Numbered from the stretch's first letter, positions 8,815 to 18,149 are shown. The stretch is DNA of 64,000 nt from Acidobacteriaceae bacterium KBS 89 (GCA_000381605.1 KB906754.1:1075147-1139146); one strand, 5' to 3'. Notes: generated by a model from the letters alone, not told the origin. Program-made: numbers and translations.

Positions 8815-9816
8815 TCACAGGGTCTCGCGAAGCCCGCTCCGCCAGCTCGCATAGGCGGCATCGAGCGCTTTCATATTGTGGATGCCATCCTCATCTGTTG
8901 ATGCAAAACTCCCCGCACCCTGAAACGACCGCGCAAAACTGTCCAGCATGCGTGTATACCCGTCCATATTTTCAAGCGTGACGGTCTCCACAACCTCACC
9001 CGCCCGGCGCAACACAACCTGAACAGGTCGATCTACTGTCAAGCCATTTTCTGCGACCAACGCGCCATTGCTTCCCGTGACCTCGACGACGGTCCTGTAC
9101 GGCCCACGCGCACTTGCCGTCACATTGGCATAAACGCCGCCGGTCATCTCCAACTGCAGCGAGGCGATCGCCTCAACTGGACCAGAGGCTTCGTCCTTAT
9201 ACGCGACAGTGCTGACGCTTTTCACATCCTCTCCCAACACAAATCGAAGGGCATCGATACAATGAACGCCGACATCGGCAATGGGTCCGCCGCATGCCAG
9301 AGTCGGATCAGTGATCCACTTTCGTGGCGCCAGCGCGCCTGGATAGGAGTACTGTGCATGCGCAAGTTGCGGTTTGCCGATTCGCCCCGCAGCGATCTGC
9401 TTCCGCATCCACTCCAGAGTTCGGTTGAAGCGAAAGTTTTGGGCCACACCAAACAGCCTGCCAGAAGATTTTGCGGCAGCGGTTATCTCCGCCGCCTCCG
9501 AGGCGTTCATCGCAAGCGGCTTCTCACACAGGACAGCCTTTCGATGCTGCAATGCCAGCAGAGCATCATCCCGATGCATGGCGTCCGGTGACGTAATGAA
9601 GACGACGTCGATTTCAGGCGAAGAACAGAGCGCCTCTCGGGTGGAGAAGCAGTGAGGAATATTGTATTCGGCGCAGTTCTTTACTGCGGCAGCCTGGTCT
9701 CGTCTCCACATCCCGTTGAGGGTTGCCAATTCGCACTTTGCAAATGCAGGCATGAGACGGCGCACCGCATGATGTCCAAAGCCAAGAATGGCAAAGCGCA
9801 CCCGTGACTGCGTCAT
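8815..9816 (-). CDS. Gfo/Idh/MocA family NAD(P)-dependent oxidoreductase
   Basis: A 333-residue protein with an N-terminal Rossmann fold (RFAILGFGHHAVRRLMPAF at about 6-24), the Glu-Lys-Pro motif of the family (LCEKPLAMNASEAA at about 94), and a C-terminal alpha/beta domain with the GGPIADVGVHCIDAL block that carries the usual substrate-site Asp and His. The ATG at 9816 follows GGAGAG. Members oxidise or reduce a sugar hydroxyl using NAD(P); the substrate here cannot be read from sequence. The gene is the last in a leftward run after the lptD cluster, with a 24-bp gap from the isomerase gene. Confidence 0.9.
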   Translation of the reverse strand: MTQSRVRFAILGFGHHAVRRLMPAFAKCELATLNGMWRRDQAAAVKNCAEYNIPHCFSTREALCSSPEIDVVFITSPDAMHRDDALLALQHRKAVLCEKPLAMNASEAAEITAAAKSSGRLFGVAQNFRFNRTLEWMRKQIAAGRIGKPQLAHAQYSYPGALAPRKWITDPTLACGGPIADVGVHCIDALRFVLGEDVKSVSTVAYKDEASGPVEAIASLQLEMTGGVYANVTASARGPYRTVVEVTGSNGALVAENGLTVDRPVQVVLRRAGEVVETVTLENMDGYTRMLDSFARSFQGAGSFASTDEDGIHNMKALDAAYASWRSGLRETL

Positions 9817-9840
9817 GAATCTCTCCGAAATCTCTTTTTT

Positions 9841-10941
9841 TTAGTGGGCGTCGTTCTTGAATATCTGTTCGGCGAAGAAGTTCTCCACCTTGGCCTGATC
9901 GTGCACCATTTCCAAATAGGCAGCCTTCAACAACTGCGAACGGCCCTCGCGCAACTGCTGCCGGATGGCCTGCTGCACACGGGGATCGTTGAGGTCGCGT
10001 TGCCCTGGGGGGTCGCGAGAGAGCAGCTTGTAGATGGCGTAACCTACAGGCTTTTTCGTCTGCCCATCCAGCAGAGGCAGGATCTCTGTCATCTCTCCCG
10101 CCTTTAGCTTGGTAACCGCAGCGAAGATTGTGGGGTCCGCGTGCATCTGCGATTCCCCGATGAAGCCCATGTCGCCGCCGTTGGGAGCGGTCTCAGGCTG
10201 CTCAGAAAAGTTCATTGCGATTGTGCCAAAGTCCTCGCCGCTGTCCAGTCTGTTTTTTAGCGCCTGAATCTTCCTCTTGGCTTCCAGGTCATTGGTCGCC
10301 TTGCTGTTCTGTAGATTGCCCGGTTGCGCTGATGGCACATCAGTCACCTGAATCTGCGCCAGATGGTACTGCGTTTCTCGCAGATTGAACTCCGCCTTAT
10401 GCTGGTTGTAGTAGTTCGCAACATCGGAATCTGTCACCGAAATCTTCGAGTTGATCTCTTTATTCAATAGCTTGTTGATCGTAAGATTTCGCCGCAGGGC
10501 ATGCTTCAAATCGTCTACCGTCTGGTTGCTTGCCTTCAGCCGCTCCTGGAACTGCTCCTCAGTGTAGGGAGCCTTCATTTCGGCGAACTTCGCGTCCACC
10601 TCTTCGTTGGTCGCAGTCAGATTCATTTTTGCGGCACGTTGCTGCACAATTTCTTCGTCTATCAGCTCGCGCAATACGTTCAACCGTAAGGAATCGGCCT
10701 GCTCCTGCGGGAGCTGTCGCTGCTGTGGAGCTTCGCCAAGCTGCGCCTGATAGTTCTTATCCATCTCCGTGCGCATAATCGCGTGACCATTCACGGTAGC
10801 CACCACATCGGCGCTATGGCCACGATTGCAGCCAATGACGGACGCGATTCCGGCAACGAGGACTAACCCGACAGGAAATGAACCCGGGCGAAAGAAGTGC
10901 AAGGTGAAAGAACGACTGGTATCAGTCAACAAAGTCGGCAC
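9841..10941 (-). CDS. SurA/PrsA-like peptidyl-prolyl cis-trans isomerase, lipoprotein
   Basis: A 366-residue product from a GTG at 10941, which has GGAG nine bases upstream; upstream in-frame codons lie inside the preceding gene and are discarded. The N-terminus is a lipoprotein signal ending in SVIGC (Cys38). Residues about 45-170 form a SurA_N-type helical chaperone domain (ATVNGHAIMRTEMD, then LRELIDEEIVQQRAAKM). Residues about 195-310 are a parvulin PpiC domain, including GDMGFIGESQM. The role is folding of outer-membrane proteins in the periplasm. The gene is 25 bp downstream of the DsbA-like gene and part of the lptD cluster, so LptD is a likely client. Confidence 0.88.
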   Translation of the reverse strand: MPTLLTDTSRSFTLHFFRPGSFPVGLVLVAGIASVIGCNRGHSADVVATVNGHAIMRTEMDKNYQAQLGEAPQQRQLPQEQADSLRLNVLRELIDEEIVQQRAAKMNLTATNEEVDAKFAEMKAPYTEEQFQERLKASNQTVDDLKHALRRNLTINKLLNKEINSKISVTDSDVANYYNQHKAEFNLRETQYHLAQIQVTDVPSAQPGNLQNSKATNDLEAKRKIQALKNRLDSGEDFGTIAMNFSEQPETAPNGGDMGFIGESQMHADPTIFAAVTKLKAGEMTEILPLLDGQTKKPVGYAIYKLLSRDPPGQRDLNDPRVQQAIRQQLREGRSQLLKAAYLEMVHDQAKVENFFAEQIFKNDAH

Positions 10942-10966
10942 GTCCTGTATCTCCTGCGTTCTGCCG

Positions 10967-11947
10967 CTAGCTGCCGGGCTTGGTCGCCGGCGGGGTTTGA
11001 GGCTGTGCCTGAACAGGGGCAGCCGGTGGCGGTGGCGGTGGCGTCTGGCCCGAGGCAATCAACGCGTTATCGATCATACGGTACACAAACTCGAGAGGGA
11101 GAGCCCCCTCTATCTTTTCTCCGTTGATAAAAAGCGCCGGAGTCGCGTCCACACCCAGCGACTCACCCAATTTCATCGAAGCTTTGATCGCCGTATCATC
11201 CTGTTTGACGAGGCAGGCGTTAAGATCGTCAGCATTCAAATTCTGCCGCTTTCCTTCGTCGCGGGACAGAGAATCGAGTGTCTCGTTTGCCTTCGCCAGG
11301 CTCTTCTCAGTGCCGCCGAGTTCGCTGGCGTGGGCATGGATGTAGTCGACGAGGTTCCAGTAGCCCAAAGCGCTCTGCGCGCCAACACAGTTAGTATCGA
11401 TCGCTGCGCGCATCGCCCACGGATGGATATCCAGCGGGAAGTCGCGGTACACGATATGGATCTGGTCCTTATACCGCTCCGTCAGCGCTGGAAAAAGCTG
11501 CTTATGCATCGTCGCGCAATAGGGGCACTCGAGGTCGTCGAAGCCGACGATCAAGACCGGTGCATTCGCCGGTCCACCTCTTGCAGGCCGTCCCTCTCCG
11601 CTCACGAGCAGCTTCGGGTCTTTGCTGATGTCGAACTTGTTGAACTGTGCCAGCGTCTTGCCGTCGGTCGAGAGCAGAAATGTGGCCGGTTTGCTTGTCT
11701 TTCCATCCGAAGTAAAAGTTACGCTGATAGCATCGAACCCAGGAACGTCGCTCTTGGTCCGCGGACCAATCTGGATATCGTAGTCGGGGGGGACAGAGGA
11801 CCTGGAGCGGATCAACACCTCGACGCGACGCGTGAGCTCGGGCGAAAGCTTCTCAGAAGCTTCCGTTGGAGTCTGTGCGTGGCAGCCAATGGCGGCCAGA
11901 GTAAAGGCAAAGATCAGGGCTCGGAAAGGCTTGACAACAGTGGGCAC
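10967..11947 (-). CDS. DsbA-family thiol oxidoreductase, lipoprotein
   Basis: A 326-residue protein from a GTG at 11947 (AAGG four bases upstream). The N-terminus is a lipoprotein signal ending in AAIGC (Cys22). A small N-terminal domain (about 30-115) precedes a thioredoxin-fold domain with the active site DLECPYCATMHKQL near 140, and VDATPALFINGEKI near 275 holds the cis-Pro loop. The C-terminus is a Pro/Ala/Gln-rich tail. Expected activity is disulfide oxidation or isomerisation in the periplasm. It lies between lptD (71 bp) and the SurA-like gene (25 bp), an arrangement fitting disulfide-dependent LptD assembly. Confidence 0.87.
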   Translation of the reverse strand: MPTVVKPFRALIFAFTLAAIGCHAQTPTEASEKLSPELTRRVEVLIRSRSSVPPDYDIQIGPRTKSDVPGFDAISVTFTSDGKTSKPATFLLSTDGKTLAQFNKFDISKDPKLLVSGEGRPARGGPANAPVLIVGFDDLECPYCATMHKQLFPALTERYKDQIHIVYRDFPLDIHPWAMRAAIDTNCVGAQSALGYWNLVDYIHAHASELGGTEKSLAKANETLDSLSRDEGKRQNLNADDLNACLVKQDDTAIKASMKLGESLGVDATPALFINGEKIEGALPLEFVYRMIDNALIASGQTPPPPPPAAPVQAQPQTPPATKPGS

Positions 11948-12018
11948 AATACCTTGATTATCTCACGCAAGAGCCGTCTCCACAGGGGTAACCACCCGCA
12001 ACCGCCACCCCGCAAAGC

Positions 12019-14697
12019 TCAAAACAGGCTCGCCGCCCGCCGAAGATTGCCGGCTGTCCCGATATTCAGCAAGGTGAAGTTGAACCGCTCCGAGGTCTCA
12101 TTCCGCACTGACCCCAACTCATACTTCCGAACTTCGATGCTGAATCCGCAGCAATCCCAATTGTACGAACCCTGCAACGCCCCGTATTGCACCAGGCCAG
12201 TGTCTCCTGCGTTCAAATCCAGCCCTACGTTAGCAGCCAATCCGAGCCCGGCCTTGGTTGGCGATCCATACCCCAGCAGGAGTCGCAGCTGATCGAAGTT
12301 CGAAACGTTCGACGCAACTCCCTCCGTGTAGAAGCGACCCGGCGCGTTCAGTCGCGCATAGCTGAGCCCCCCGAAGATGTTGCCCTGATGGACGTCCACC
12401 AAGACATTGTTTGAGGTGAATTTCTTTGCCCCGGTGTCCAGGTCGAAGTCCCATTCCAAATCCATGTGGGCGGACGTTCTGATCCGCAGTCTGGAGATGA
12501 GTGGCGAGATTTCTCGTGGCTCCGTCAGAAATGCAATCCCGGAAAGATTGAGCGTCGTATCGAAGATATTGCGCCGGCCCTTGATGACTGCTCCACCAAA
12601 AGTCTCGTTGAAAAAATATTTCTGCGTCAGTCGCCAACTGATCAACTCGCGATTGCCGCACAAAGGCCGCTTTGCGTTTGAATCATCGCGTTCCCTGTTC
12701 TCGACTCTACCTCTGTCCTCGTCAGGATCTTCTTCGCGCTCCTCTTTGGTCAGTTTTTCCTTACATGGTGTGGCCTTCACCGGCCGCAGAAAGAGTCTCT
12801 GAGTTACGCCGTATTCGAGCTCATTTGTGTCGCTTGCAACGTCGACATCATCGAAACGCAGCACATTCAAAAAATTGTCGATCCCAGCCACGTAGCGATA
12901 GGTGATCTCTGGTTCGATCGTATGTCTCACGTCGTGGCCAAACATCTTTTCCACGCCTGGTGAGTCGAACGTCCGTTCCACTACGGGGGGCCGCAACGCG
13001 AGCCCAGCCTCGAAATCGGCGCGGCTAAGTCCGTACGGGAGTTCTACCGGCAACCCTCCGGGTTGATAGGGTGTCTGCCGGCTTCGGCTATAGGCTGTCT
13101 CGCGTGCGCCCACCGTCGGCCTTAATCTCCAACCGCCAAAACTCATCGGATACGAGACCTCGGGATTGATATCAAATCGCGCTGTCAGCCCGCCCGTCGA
13201 AAAGCTCGGCTGAATCCTCGACAGGCCGGCAAACGAGCTTCCCATGCTCCACTGCAGACCACTCCGGCCTATCTCGTGTTCGGTGCTGCTGAAGTTCACC
13301 GATGGCACATGGAAGATGCGTATTTCCTGCTCTGGCACCGCCGGGGTGGTTGGTGTGGCAGGCTGGCCAACCGCCTTCAAACCCTGGTAGCGGTCGACGA
13401 GGGCCGACGAATCATATCCGTCCGATTCGTGCACTCCGTACACGATCGAAAGAATATCGCTCGATACTGCCTGGTTGAAACTCTCGGCAAAGGCCTGGCG
13501 ATAGGTATAGGAACTCAGGTACTCGGCATCGGCCACAAGCCGGGTCTTCGAGGTAAAGTCGCGGCGGCCCGAGAACACAACGTCTTCTCCGCCTTGATTG
13601 ACGTAGACCCCGTTTGTCACAATACCGCGATCCTGAAGGCCGGTGTAGTGAGCCTTTGCAAAGTCATTGCCAAGCCCGCGATAGCGAAACGACGCAGACT
13701 GCTCCCAGCCTCGGAGCGAGAAGTACTCCGACCCTACCGTCAGATCCATGCTCCGATTGATCGCCCAGTAGTACTCTTCGCCGAAGATGATTCCCTTCGT
13801 GTTTGAGTAGCCCGGAGTGGGAATCAGAAAGCCGCTCTGCCGTCCGCCTGAATCCACCGGATGTGTGACATACGGCAGAAATAGCAGAGGCACATTCATA
13901 ATCCGAAAAATGCTGTTCTGCGCCTTCGCCTTCTGGCTGTCCACCGAGAACTTGCCTGCGTACAGCATCCAGTCGGGATTCGGCAGCTGACACGAGGTTA
14001 GGGTTCCCTCATAGATCTCATACTCCTGCGGCCCTGTTCTGACGACCATCCGCCCCGTGAACAGAAAAGGGTTGCTGCTGGAGTACATCGTGGTGCTCCC
14101 GGTGTTCTTCACTCCCACTGAGCCTGTCACGTCGTAGAAGCGTGCGGTCTGCTTGTTCAGGTTCATCGTGCCGTGACTGGCTACGATGTCCTCGTGGTTC
14201 GCACCTCCGGTTACGTGCAGGTGGCCGTGGGCCGTCAGATCGCCGGTCTCCGTGTCGTATTCGATGTGGTCCGCTTTCACTACCCGATCGCGATAGGTGA
14301 TGACGACATCGCCATCGAGCACGTAGCGGCTGCCCAGCTTTGACTGGTTATCGGATTCGATGGTGACGGCCGTCGTGTCGTCCTCCGGCGGAAGTACCTC
14401 GGCCTGGGGATAGCGTCCAACTGCGGGATCGTCCGGCAGGCTCGCGGCTGGAGTTGCCTGAATTGTTACCTGTTGCGCGACCAAATGTGGATGACTAATG
14501 GCAAGCAGCGTGATAGTTATCAAGAGGTAAACACTCTTGAGGGCGTTCCTGACGGAGCTTTGCTCAGGTTTACTCGAGATTGCCTGCAACTCTTTGTTTT
14601 TGCTGCGACCGAACGAAGACGCGAACGAGGGCAGACAGCACTGCCAAGGGACCATGGCACCCTGTTTGTTCGGCGTAAAGCTTGTCAGACGCACCAC
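12019..14697 (-). CDS. lptD: LPS-assembly outer-membrane protein LptD
   Basis: An 892-residue protein if started at the GTG at 14697; the hydrophobic signal lies at about 53-75 (VYLLITITLLAISHPHLVA), so the true start may be further in. An N-terminal OstA/LptA-like jellyroll (about 105-215: YVLDGDVVITYRDRVVKADHI) precedes a large beta-barrel domain (about 255-892). A Cys occurs near 225 (TSCQLPNPDW), and a Cys-Cys pair at about 849-850 (NWDCCGFSIEV) matches the position of the adjacent Cys pair in E. coli LptD. LptD exports LPS to the cell surface with LptE. It is the first gene of a leftward run with DsbA-like and SurA-like proteins. A central acidic/basic insert lies near 640-665. Confidence 0.9.
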   Translation of the reverse strand: MVRLTSFTPNKQGAMVPWQCCLPSFASSFGRSKNKELQAISSKPEQSSVRNALKSVYLLITITLLAISHPHLVAQQVTIQATPAASLPDDPAVGRYPQAEVLPPEDDTTAVTIESDNQSKLGSRYVLDGDVVITYRDRVVKADHIEYDTETGDLTAHGHLHVTGGANHEDIVASHGTMNLNKQTARFYDVTGSVGVKNTGSTTMYSSSNPFLFTGRMVVRTGPQEYEIYEGTLTSCQLPNPDWMLYAGKFSVDSQKAKAQNSIFRIMNVPLLFLPYVTHPVDSGGRQSGFLIPTPGYSNTKGIIFGEEYYWAINRSMDLTVGSEYFSLRGWEQSASFRYRGLGNDFAKAHYTGLQDRGIVTNGVYVNQGGEDVVFSGRRDFTSKTRLVADAEYLSSYTYRQAFAESFNQAVSSDILSIVYGVHESDGYDSSALVDRYQGLKAVGQPATPTTPAVPEQEIRIFHVPSVNFSSTEHEIGRSGLQWSMGSSFAGLSRIQPSFSTGGLTARFDINPEVSYPMSFGGWRLRPTVGARETAYSRSRQTPYQPGGLPVELPYGLSRADFEAGLALRPPVVERTFDSPGVEKMFGHDVRHTIEPEITYRYVAGIDNFLNVLRFDDVDVASDTNELEYGVTQRLFLRPVKATPCKEKLTKEEREEDPDEDRGRVENRERDDSNAKRPLCGNRELISWRLTQKYFFNETFGGAVIKGRRNIFDTTLNLSGIAFLTEPREISPLISRLRIRTSAHMDLEWDFDLDTGAKKFTSNNVLVDVHQGNIFGGLSYARLNAPGRFYTEGVASNVSNFDQLRLLLGYGSPTKAGLGLAANVGLDLNAGDTGLVQYGALQGSYNWDCCGFSIEVRKYELGSVRNETSERFNFTLLNIGTAGNLRRAASLF

Positions 14698-14745
14698 CCC
14701 TTGAGGTTAAACGATTTTACGGAAGCGAGTTTGGAATTGAGCACA

Positions 14746-16059
14746 ATGAGCGCACAGCGTGACCTGTTACCACTTGACGAAACTCCAGAGGAAACGGAAG
14801 CTGCTGCGCCATTCGCGCTCAAGGAGCAGGTGGTGGAACGCCTGGCTGCCCATCGCGCGCGCCGTGGTCAACGTCCGGGTCCTTCGGCTGCGCCGAGCGC
14901 GACGCCAACGCCAGCAGGCACCCGTGCTTCGCGTGTCGCTGCTGCTGTTGCGGAGCGGTACGCCAACTCCCCGAGTTACCGATCCTTCCTGGCAGCACAG
15001 GCTGAGGCTGCTATCCGCGAGGCGGAGGCTGCTGCGGAGGTCGCCGCTCTCAGCGCCAAGGCTGTTGCCGATGCCCAATACGAGCTTCTGGCCGAGCTGG
15101 ATCAATGGACGCTGACGCCTCCAGCGATCGTTCCCGCGGCACAACAGCAGGAGGCTCCAGCGGCTGTTGCGCCGTCCAAGGACTCCGGACTTACGGTTTG
15201 GCTCTACGACTCGGATCAGGCACCGCGAAACATGCCTCCATCTGCGACTACCTCGAACTGGCATCAATCTCAAAGTGCGCTCGACGAGGCTGAGGGTCTT
15301 GCGCTCGATGAGGAGATCGCCTTTCGTCAGTCGCCTACGTTCGAAGACATCGCCGCGCCCATCGATATTCCGGCTAACCTGATCGAGTTTCCCCGGCAGC
15401 TTGTTGCGCCTCGGAAGGCGCGTCCTCGGCTGGCTGAGGGTCCGTTGCGCGAAGAGGCTGATCAGGCGTCGGAAGCCCAGCTACGAATTTTTGAGGTGGA
15501 AGCGGCCCAGATCTCGAACGCTCCGACGGTTGAGTCGGTGGCGCCGGAGTGGTCTTCCATCCTCCTGGCGGCCCATCCCGTCTCGGCGGTGGTTGAAGCG
15601 CCCGAAGCACCATTTCTTCCGGTATTTTCGCCTCAGACTGCGCCGTTCAGCCTGCGCCTGATGGCTGCCATGGTTGACGGCTGCATCATCTCCGCTGCGC
15701 TGCTGGCTTTCATTGCCGTTTTTGCGTTGACTGCCGAGAAACTCTCGCACGGGCCCATTGGGCACATCACTCTGCAGACCGCTGCTATCGGTGTTGGTGT
15801 CACTTTTGTCGTGTTTACGCTGCTGTACGAGTTTCTGTTCTTCAGCTTTAGCGAGGCGACCCCTGGTATGCGCTATGCGCGTATCGCGTTTTGTACCTTC
15901 AATGACGACAATCCGACTCGCGCCGCGATGCGCCGTCGTATCCTGGCCACGGTTCTTGCTGCCTGTCCTCTTGGGATCGGCTTCCTGTGGGCGTGGCTGG
16001 ATGATGATGGCCTGGGCTGGCATGATCGCATCTCGCGCATGTATCAGCGCAGCTACTAA
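14746..16059 (+). CDS. RDD family membrane protein with long N-terminal region
   Basis: A 437-residue product from the ATG at 14746; the frame is open further upstream, but that part overlaps lptD on the other strand and is unlikely to be used. Residues 1-290 are Ala/Pro/Glu-rich and mostly disordered-looking, with Ala-rich helices around 75-120. Residues about 305-430 are an RDD domain: FSLRLMAAMVDGCIISAALLA gives the Arg-Asp-type first helix, two further membrane helices follow, then TPGMRYARIAF, and the end WHDRISRMYQRSY is typical of the family. It is an inner-membrane protein of unknown transport or regulatory function, divergent from lptD. Its last four bases overlap the next gene's end on the opposite strand. 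Confidence 0.83.
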   Translation: MSAQRDLLPLDETPEETEAAAPFALKEQVVERLAAHRARRGQRPGPSAAPSATPTPAGTRASRVAAAVAERYANSPSYRSFLAAQAEAAIREAEAAAEVAALSAKAVADAQYELLAELDQWTLTPPAIVPAAQQQEAPAAVAPSKDSGLTVWLYDSDQAPRNMPPSATTSNWHQSQSALDEAEGLALDEEIAFRQSPTFEDIAAPIDIPANLIEFPRQLVAPRKARPRLAEGPLREEADQASEAQLRIFEVEAAQISNAPTVESVAPEWSSILLAAHPVSAVVEAPEAPFLPVFSPQTAPFSLRLMAAMVDGCIISAALLAFIAVFALTAEKLSHGPIGHITLQTAAIGVGVTFVVFTLLYEFLFFSFSEATPGMRYARIAFCTFNDDNPTRAAMRRRILATVLAACPLGIGFLWAWLDDDGLGWHDRISRMYQRSY

Positions 16060-16499
16060 GTCTTCTTTATCGCAGCTCTCGCGGCCATGAGTTTTTTGCG
16101 GTCGGCGATAAGGCGTTTTTGCTGGGTGGCGGGCATCGCGAGGACCGCGCGTGTTCGTGGAGGGAGTTTGTTGAGGGTCAGGTTGTGGGCGGCGCGGAGT
16201 TCCTGCTCCCACTCGGATGTGCGGAATACGTTCCAGCGCTCGACGGCTACCCAGAAGATGCGGGCGACGTACGGGGCGGGAAAGATGCCGTCGGTCTCGA
16301 GGAGTTCGGCGTAATGCTCCTGGCCAGCCGCGTAGGAGATAACGCGGGTGCGGCTGTCGTTCTGCTCTAGCCTCATCCAGGCGAACATCTTGCCGCCTAT
16401 GGCCTTGTCTCCGACCCAGAAGACGAGACCACCGAACTGCGCGGTTTCGAGCACGTGCGGGAGGCTGAGGAGATACGCTCTTATGCGGTCGAGGTCCAT
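16056..16499 (-). CDS. MmcQ/YjbR family DNA-binding-like protein
   Basis: A 147-residue protein. The ATG at 16499 has AAGGA six bases upstream, which rules out the longer in-frame starts. It begins MDLDRIRAYLLSLPHVLETA, continues with FGGLVFWVGDKAIGGKMFAWM and ends with a basic helix (QKRLIADRKKLMAARAAIKK). This is the CyaY-like fold of the YjbR/MmcQ family, often annotated as DNA-binding, with no established function. It converges with the RDD gene, with stops overlapping by four bases. Length matches the family plus a basic C-terminal helix. Confidence 0.82.
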   Translation of the reverse strand: MDLDRIRAYLLSLPHVLETAQFGGLVFWVGDKAIGGKMFAWMRLEQNDSRTRVISYAAGQEHYAELLETDGIFPAPYVARIFWVAVERWNVFRTSEWEQELRAAHNLTLNKLPPRTRAVLAMPATQQKRLIADRKKLMAARAAIKKT

Positions 16500-16581
16500 G
16501 CGGTTTCCTTTCCCGGGGGTCCCCCCCATTGCCCGCGGCAAGTCCTTTATTTACATTATTTTACGGAGAATGACTGTCGCT

Positions 16582-16621
16582 AAAATATTGCAGACAAAGA
16601 GGTTGCGTCCAAAATATTGCA
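16582..16621. repeat. Direct repeat of an 11-bp AT-rich motif
   Basis: AAAATATTGCA occurs at 16582-16592 and again at 16611-16621, with starts 29 bp apart, inside an AT-rich stretch upstream of the YjbR-like gene. The spacing is just under three helical turns, so a paired protein-binding site is possible, but nothing else supports this. Confidence 0.4.
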
Positions 16622-16819
16622 AATAAATGAGTTAGGGCGGAAACTTGCCAGCCTCGACTCTTAAATTGCTTCTTCTTATTTCTAAATACTATTTTACCGA
16701 GTTCGACCAAACTAAAACGCCAACTCTATTCGGTTTCTTTTGATGGGTTTAGGTGGTTTTGGGGATTGACATGCGATTTTGCTCAGGTTTTTGGAGAAAT
16801 TAAAATTTTGCGCGAATTG

Positions 16820-17260
16820 CTATCGCAGGCGGAGGCGGATGGGGCCTTTTCCCGTGGCAGCATCGACCGGGCGGGCGTGCTGGGTGATGAGGATTCTGCC
16901 GGAGGCTGCGAGTCGACGGGCTGCGGCTCGGGCCGGCTCCATGAGGGCTTCCCAGTCGCGGCGGGCGGCGTGGGATTTGTTTCGGGGTTCCCCGGCGACT
17001 AGTTTGGCGGCTTCGGAGGGGCAGATGGTTTTGCTTCTGTCACCGTTTGCGCCGCGCTCGGCGAGGAGTTGCAGGATGGCGGCTTCGAGGGCGGCGTCTT
17101 TTTCTCCAGCTTGATGGCCGCTGCAGGCTTCTGAGCAGTATTTCAGGATGTCCCAGTCGCGGGAGTTTTGCTCGGTCCAGTGGAAGGGGCGCTTGCAGGT
17201 CTTGCAGAGTTTTTCTTTGCGTGGGGTGGGTCGGTCGGGTTTGGGTTTGCGGTCGGGCAT
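16820..17260 (-). CDS. DUF2256-DUF3253 fusion protein
   Basis: A 146-residue protein. Residues about 15-47 form a small zinc-finger-like DUF2256 domain: LCKTCKRPFHWTEQNSRDWD, then KYCSEAC, giving the Cys pairs. Residues about 57-146 form a DUF3253 winged-helix-like domain (ILQLLAERGANGDRSKTICP, then AARRLAASGRILITQ and ending GPIRLRLR). Both domains also exist as separate genes in other bacteria; DUF2256 genes often sit near cryptochrome/photolyase genes, but none is seen here. The function is unknown; a nucleic-acid-binding role is plausible from the folds. Confidence 0.85.
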   Translation of the reverse strand: MPDRKPKPDRPTPRKEKLCKTCKRPFHWTEQNSRDWDILKYCSEACSGHQAGEKDAALEAAILQLLAERGANGDRSKTICPSEAAKLVAGEPRNKSHAARRDWEALMEPARAAARRLAASGRILITQHARPVDAATGKGPIRLRLR

Positions 17261-17308
17261 GGAGGTAATGATTCGTCGGCTAATCGTACAATTCGATTGC
17301 TAAGTTTG

Positions 17309-18109
17309 ATGAGAGAACGAATGAACGAGAAGCGACGGAAGAGCTGGCAGAAAAGAGTTTTCTCTATCCTGATTTGCCTTGGGGCGGCCTGGATTGTCTA
17401 TGCAGGTGTGATGAATTGGGTGGCTTGGCATTTTGCCCGCGAGGCTAGTCAGTATCGCGAAAATTTGGGCGTTGTACCGACCTACCTCAAAGACACGACG
17501 ATCGGCGAGCTAAAGGGACCGCGCATCGAGAAGTTTGGACTATCCTTTCAGGTTCCCTGGAGCGATATTGTGCACGAGCAAAACACGAAGAGTATTTCTG
17601 CATTGGTCTTCAGGGACGGCGCGGGATTAATGGTATTTGATCCGGCAGACGAAGTAGACGGCGCGAGAATTATTAGGGGAAAGACCGCACGAGAACAGCA
17701 GTTGATGAATCGTGTAGTAGGTTCGCAAGCACTCAGTTCCAACTATGAGTTGATGGCTGCAGAACTGCAGTCCACGCCAAGCGAAGTGAAGTGGTGGGCG
17801 ACAAGAGAGCGAAACGTTCGGAGTATCATTTTCCTTACGGACAAAGCCGGGTATCTGGGTGACGCCAAAGTAATTTACGAGGTTCATTCGGACACGGTGC
17901 GTGGTTTTCAGTATGGCGATCCAAACAGCCCACCGTACCGCGTCAATCTCCAATTGTTCGACAAGGCTGACCATCACTACGTGATTGTGATTGCGAATAA
18001 AGATAAAGGCAGTCCTTGCGTCACGCAGGCGCAGATCAACGGCTTGGTCGCCTCGTTTCGCGGATTGCCAACTGGCCCTTCGAATTCCGGCCCATCCAAT
18101 GGAAATTGA
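17309..18109 (+). CDS. Hypothetical membrane-anchored protein
   Basis: A 266-residue protein. The start at 17309 (or 17321, four codons later) places a basic N-terminus (MNEKRRKSWQKR) before one membrane helix (about 18-42). The frame is open upstream, but that part overlaps the DUF2256 gene on the opposite strand. The rest appears periplasmic, with GPRIEKFGLSFQVPW and a single Cys near the end (KGSPCVTQ). It ends in a Ser/Gly/Asn-rich tail. I do not recognise the family. A second membrane protein gene follows after a hairpin repeat. Confidence 0.7.
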   Translation: MRERMNEKRRKSWQKRVFSILICLGAAWIVYAGVMNWVAWHFAREASQYRENLGVVPTYLKDTTIGELKGPRIEKFGLSFQVPWSDIVHEQNTKSISALVFRDGAGLMVFDPADEVDGARIIRGKTAREQQLMNRVVGSQALSSNYELMAAELQSTPSEVKWWATRERNVRSIIFLTDKAGYLGDAKVIYEVHSDTVRGFQYGDPNSPPYRVNLQLFDKADHHYVIVIANKDKGSPCVTQAQINGLVASFRGLPTGPSNSGPSNGN

Positions 18110-18149
18110 TCTCTCTAAATTCACGTAGCGTAAAGCGGATCGCGCTTGC

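Noticed and set aside
10826-12292. A 488-codon + strand frame
   Set aside because: It is antisense to the SurA-like, DsbA-like and lptD genes, which all have family motifs and signals; its own translation shows none.
14473-14745. N-terminal extension of the RDD protein
   Set aside because: It overlaps the lptD signal region on the other strand and has no family pattern; the ATG at 14746 gives a normal start.
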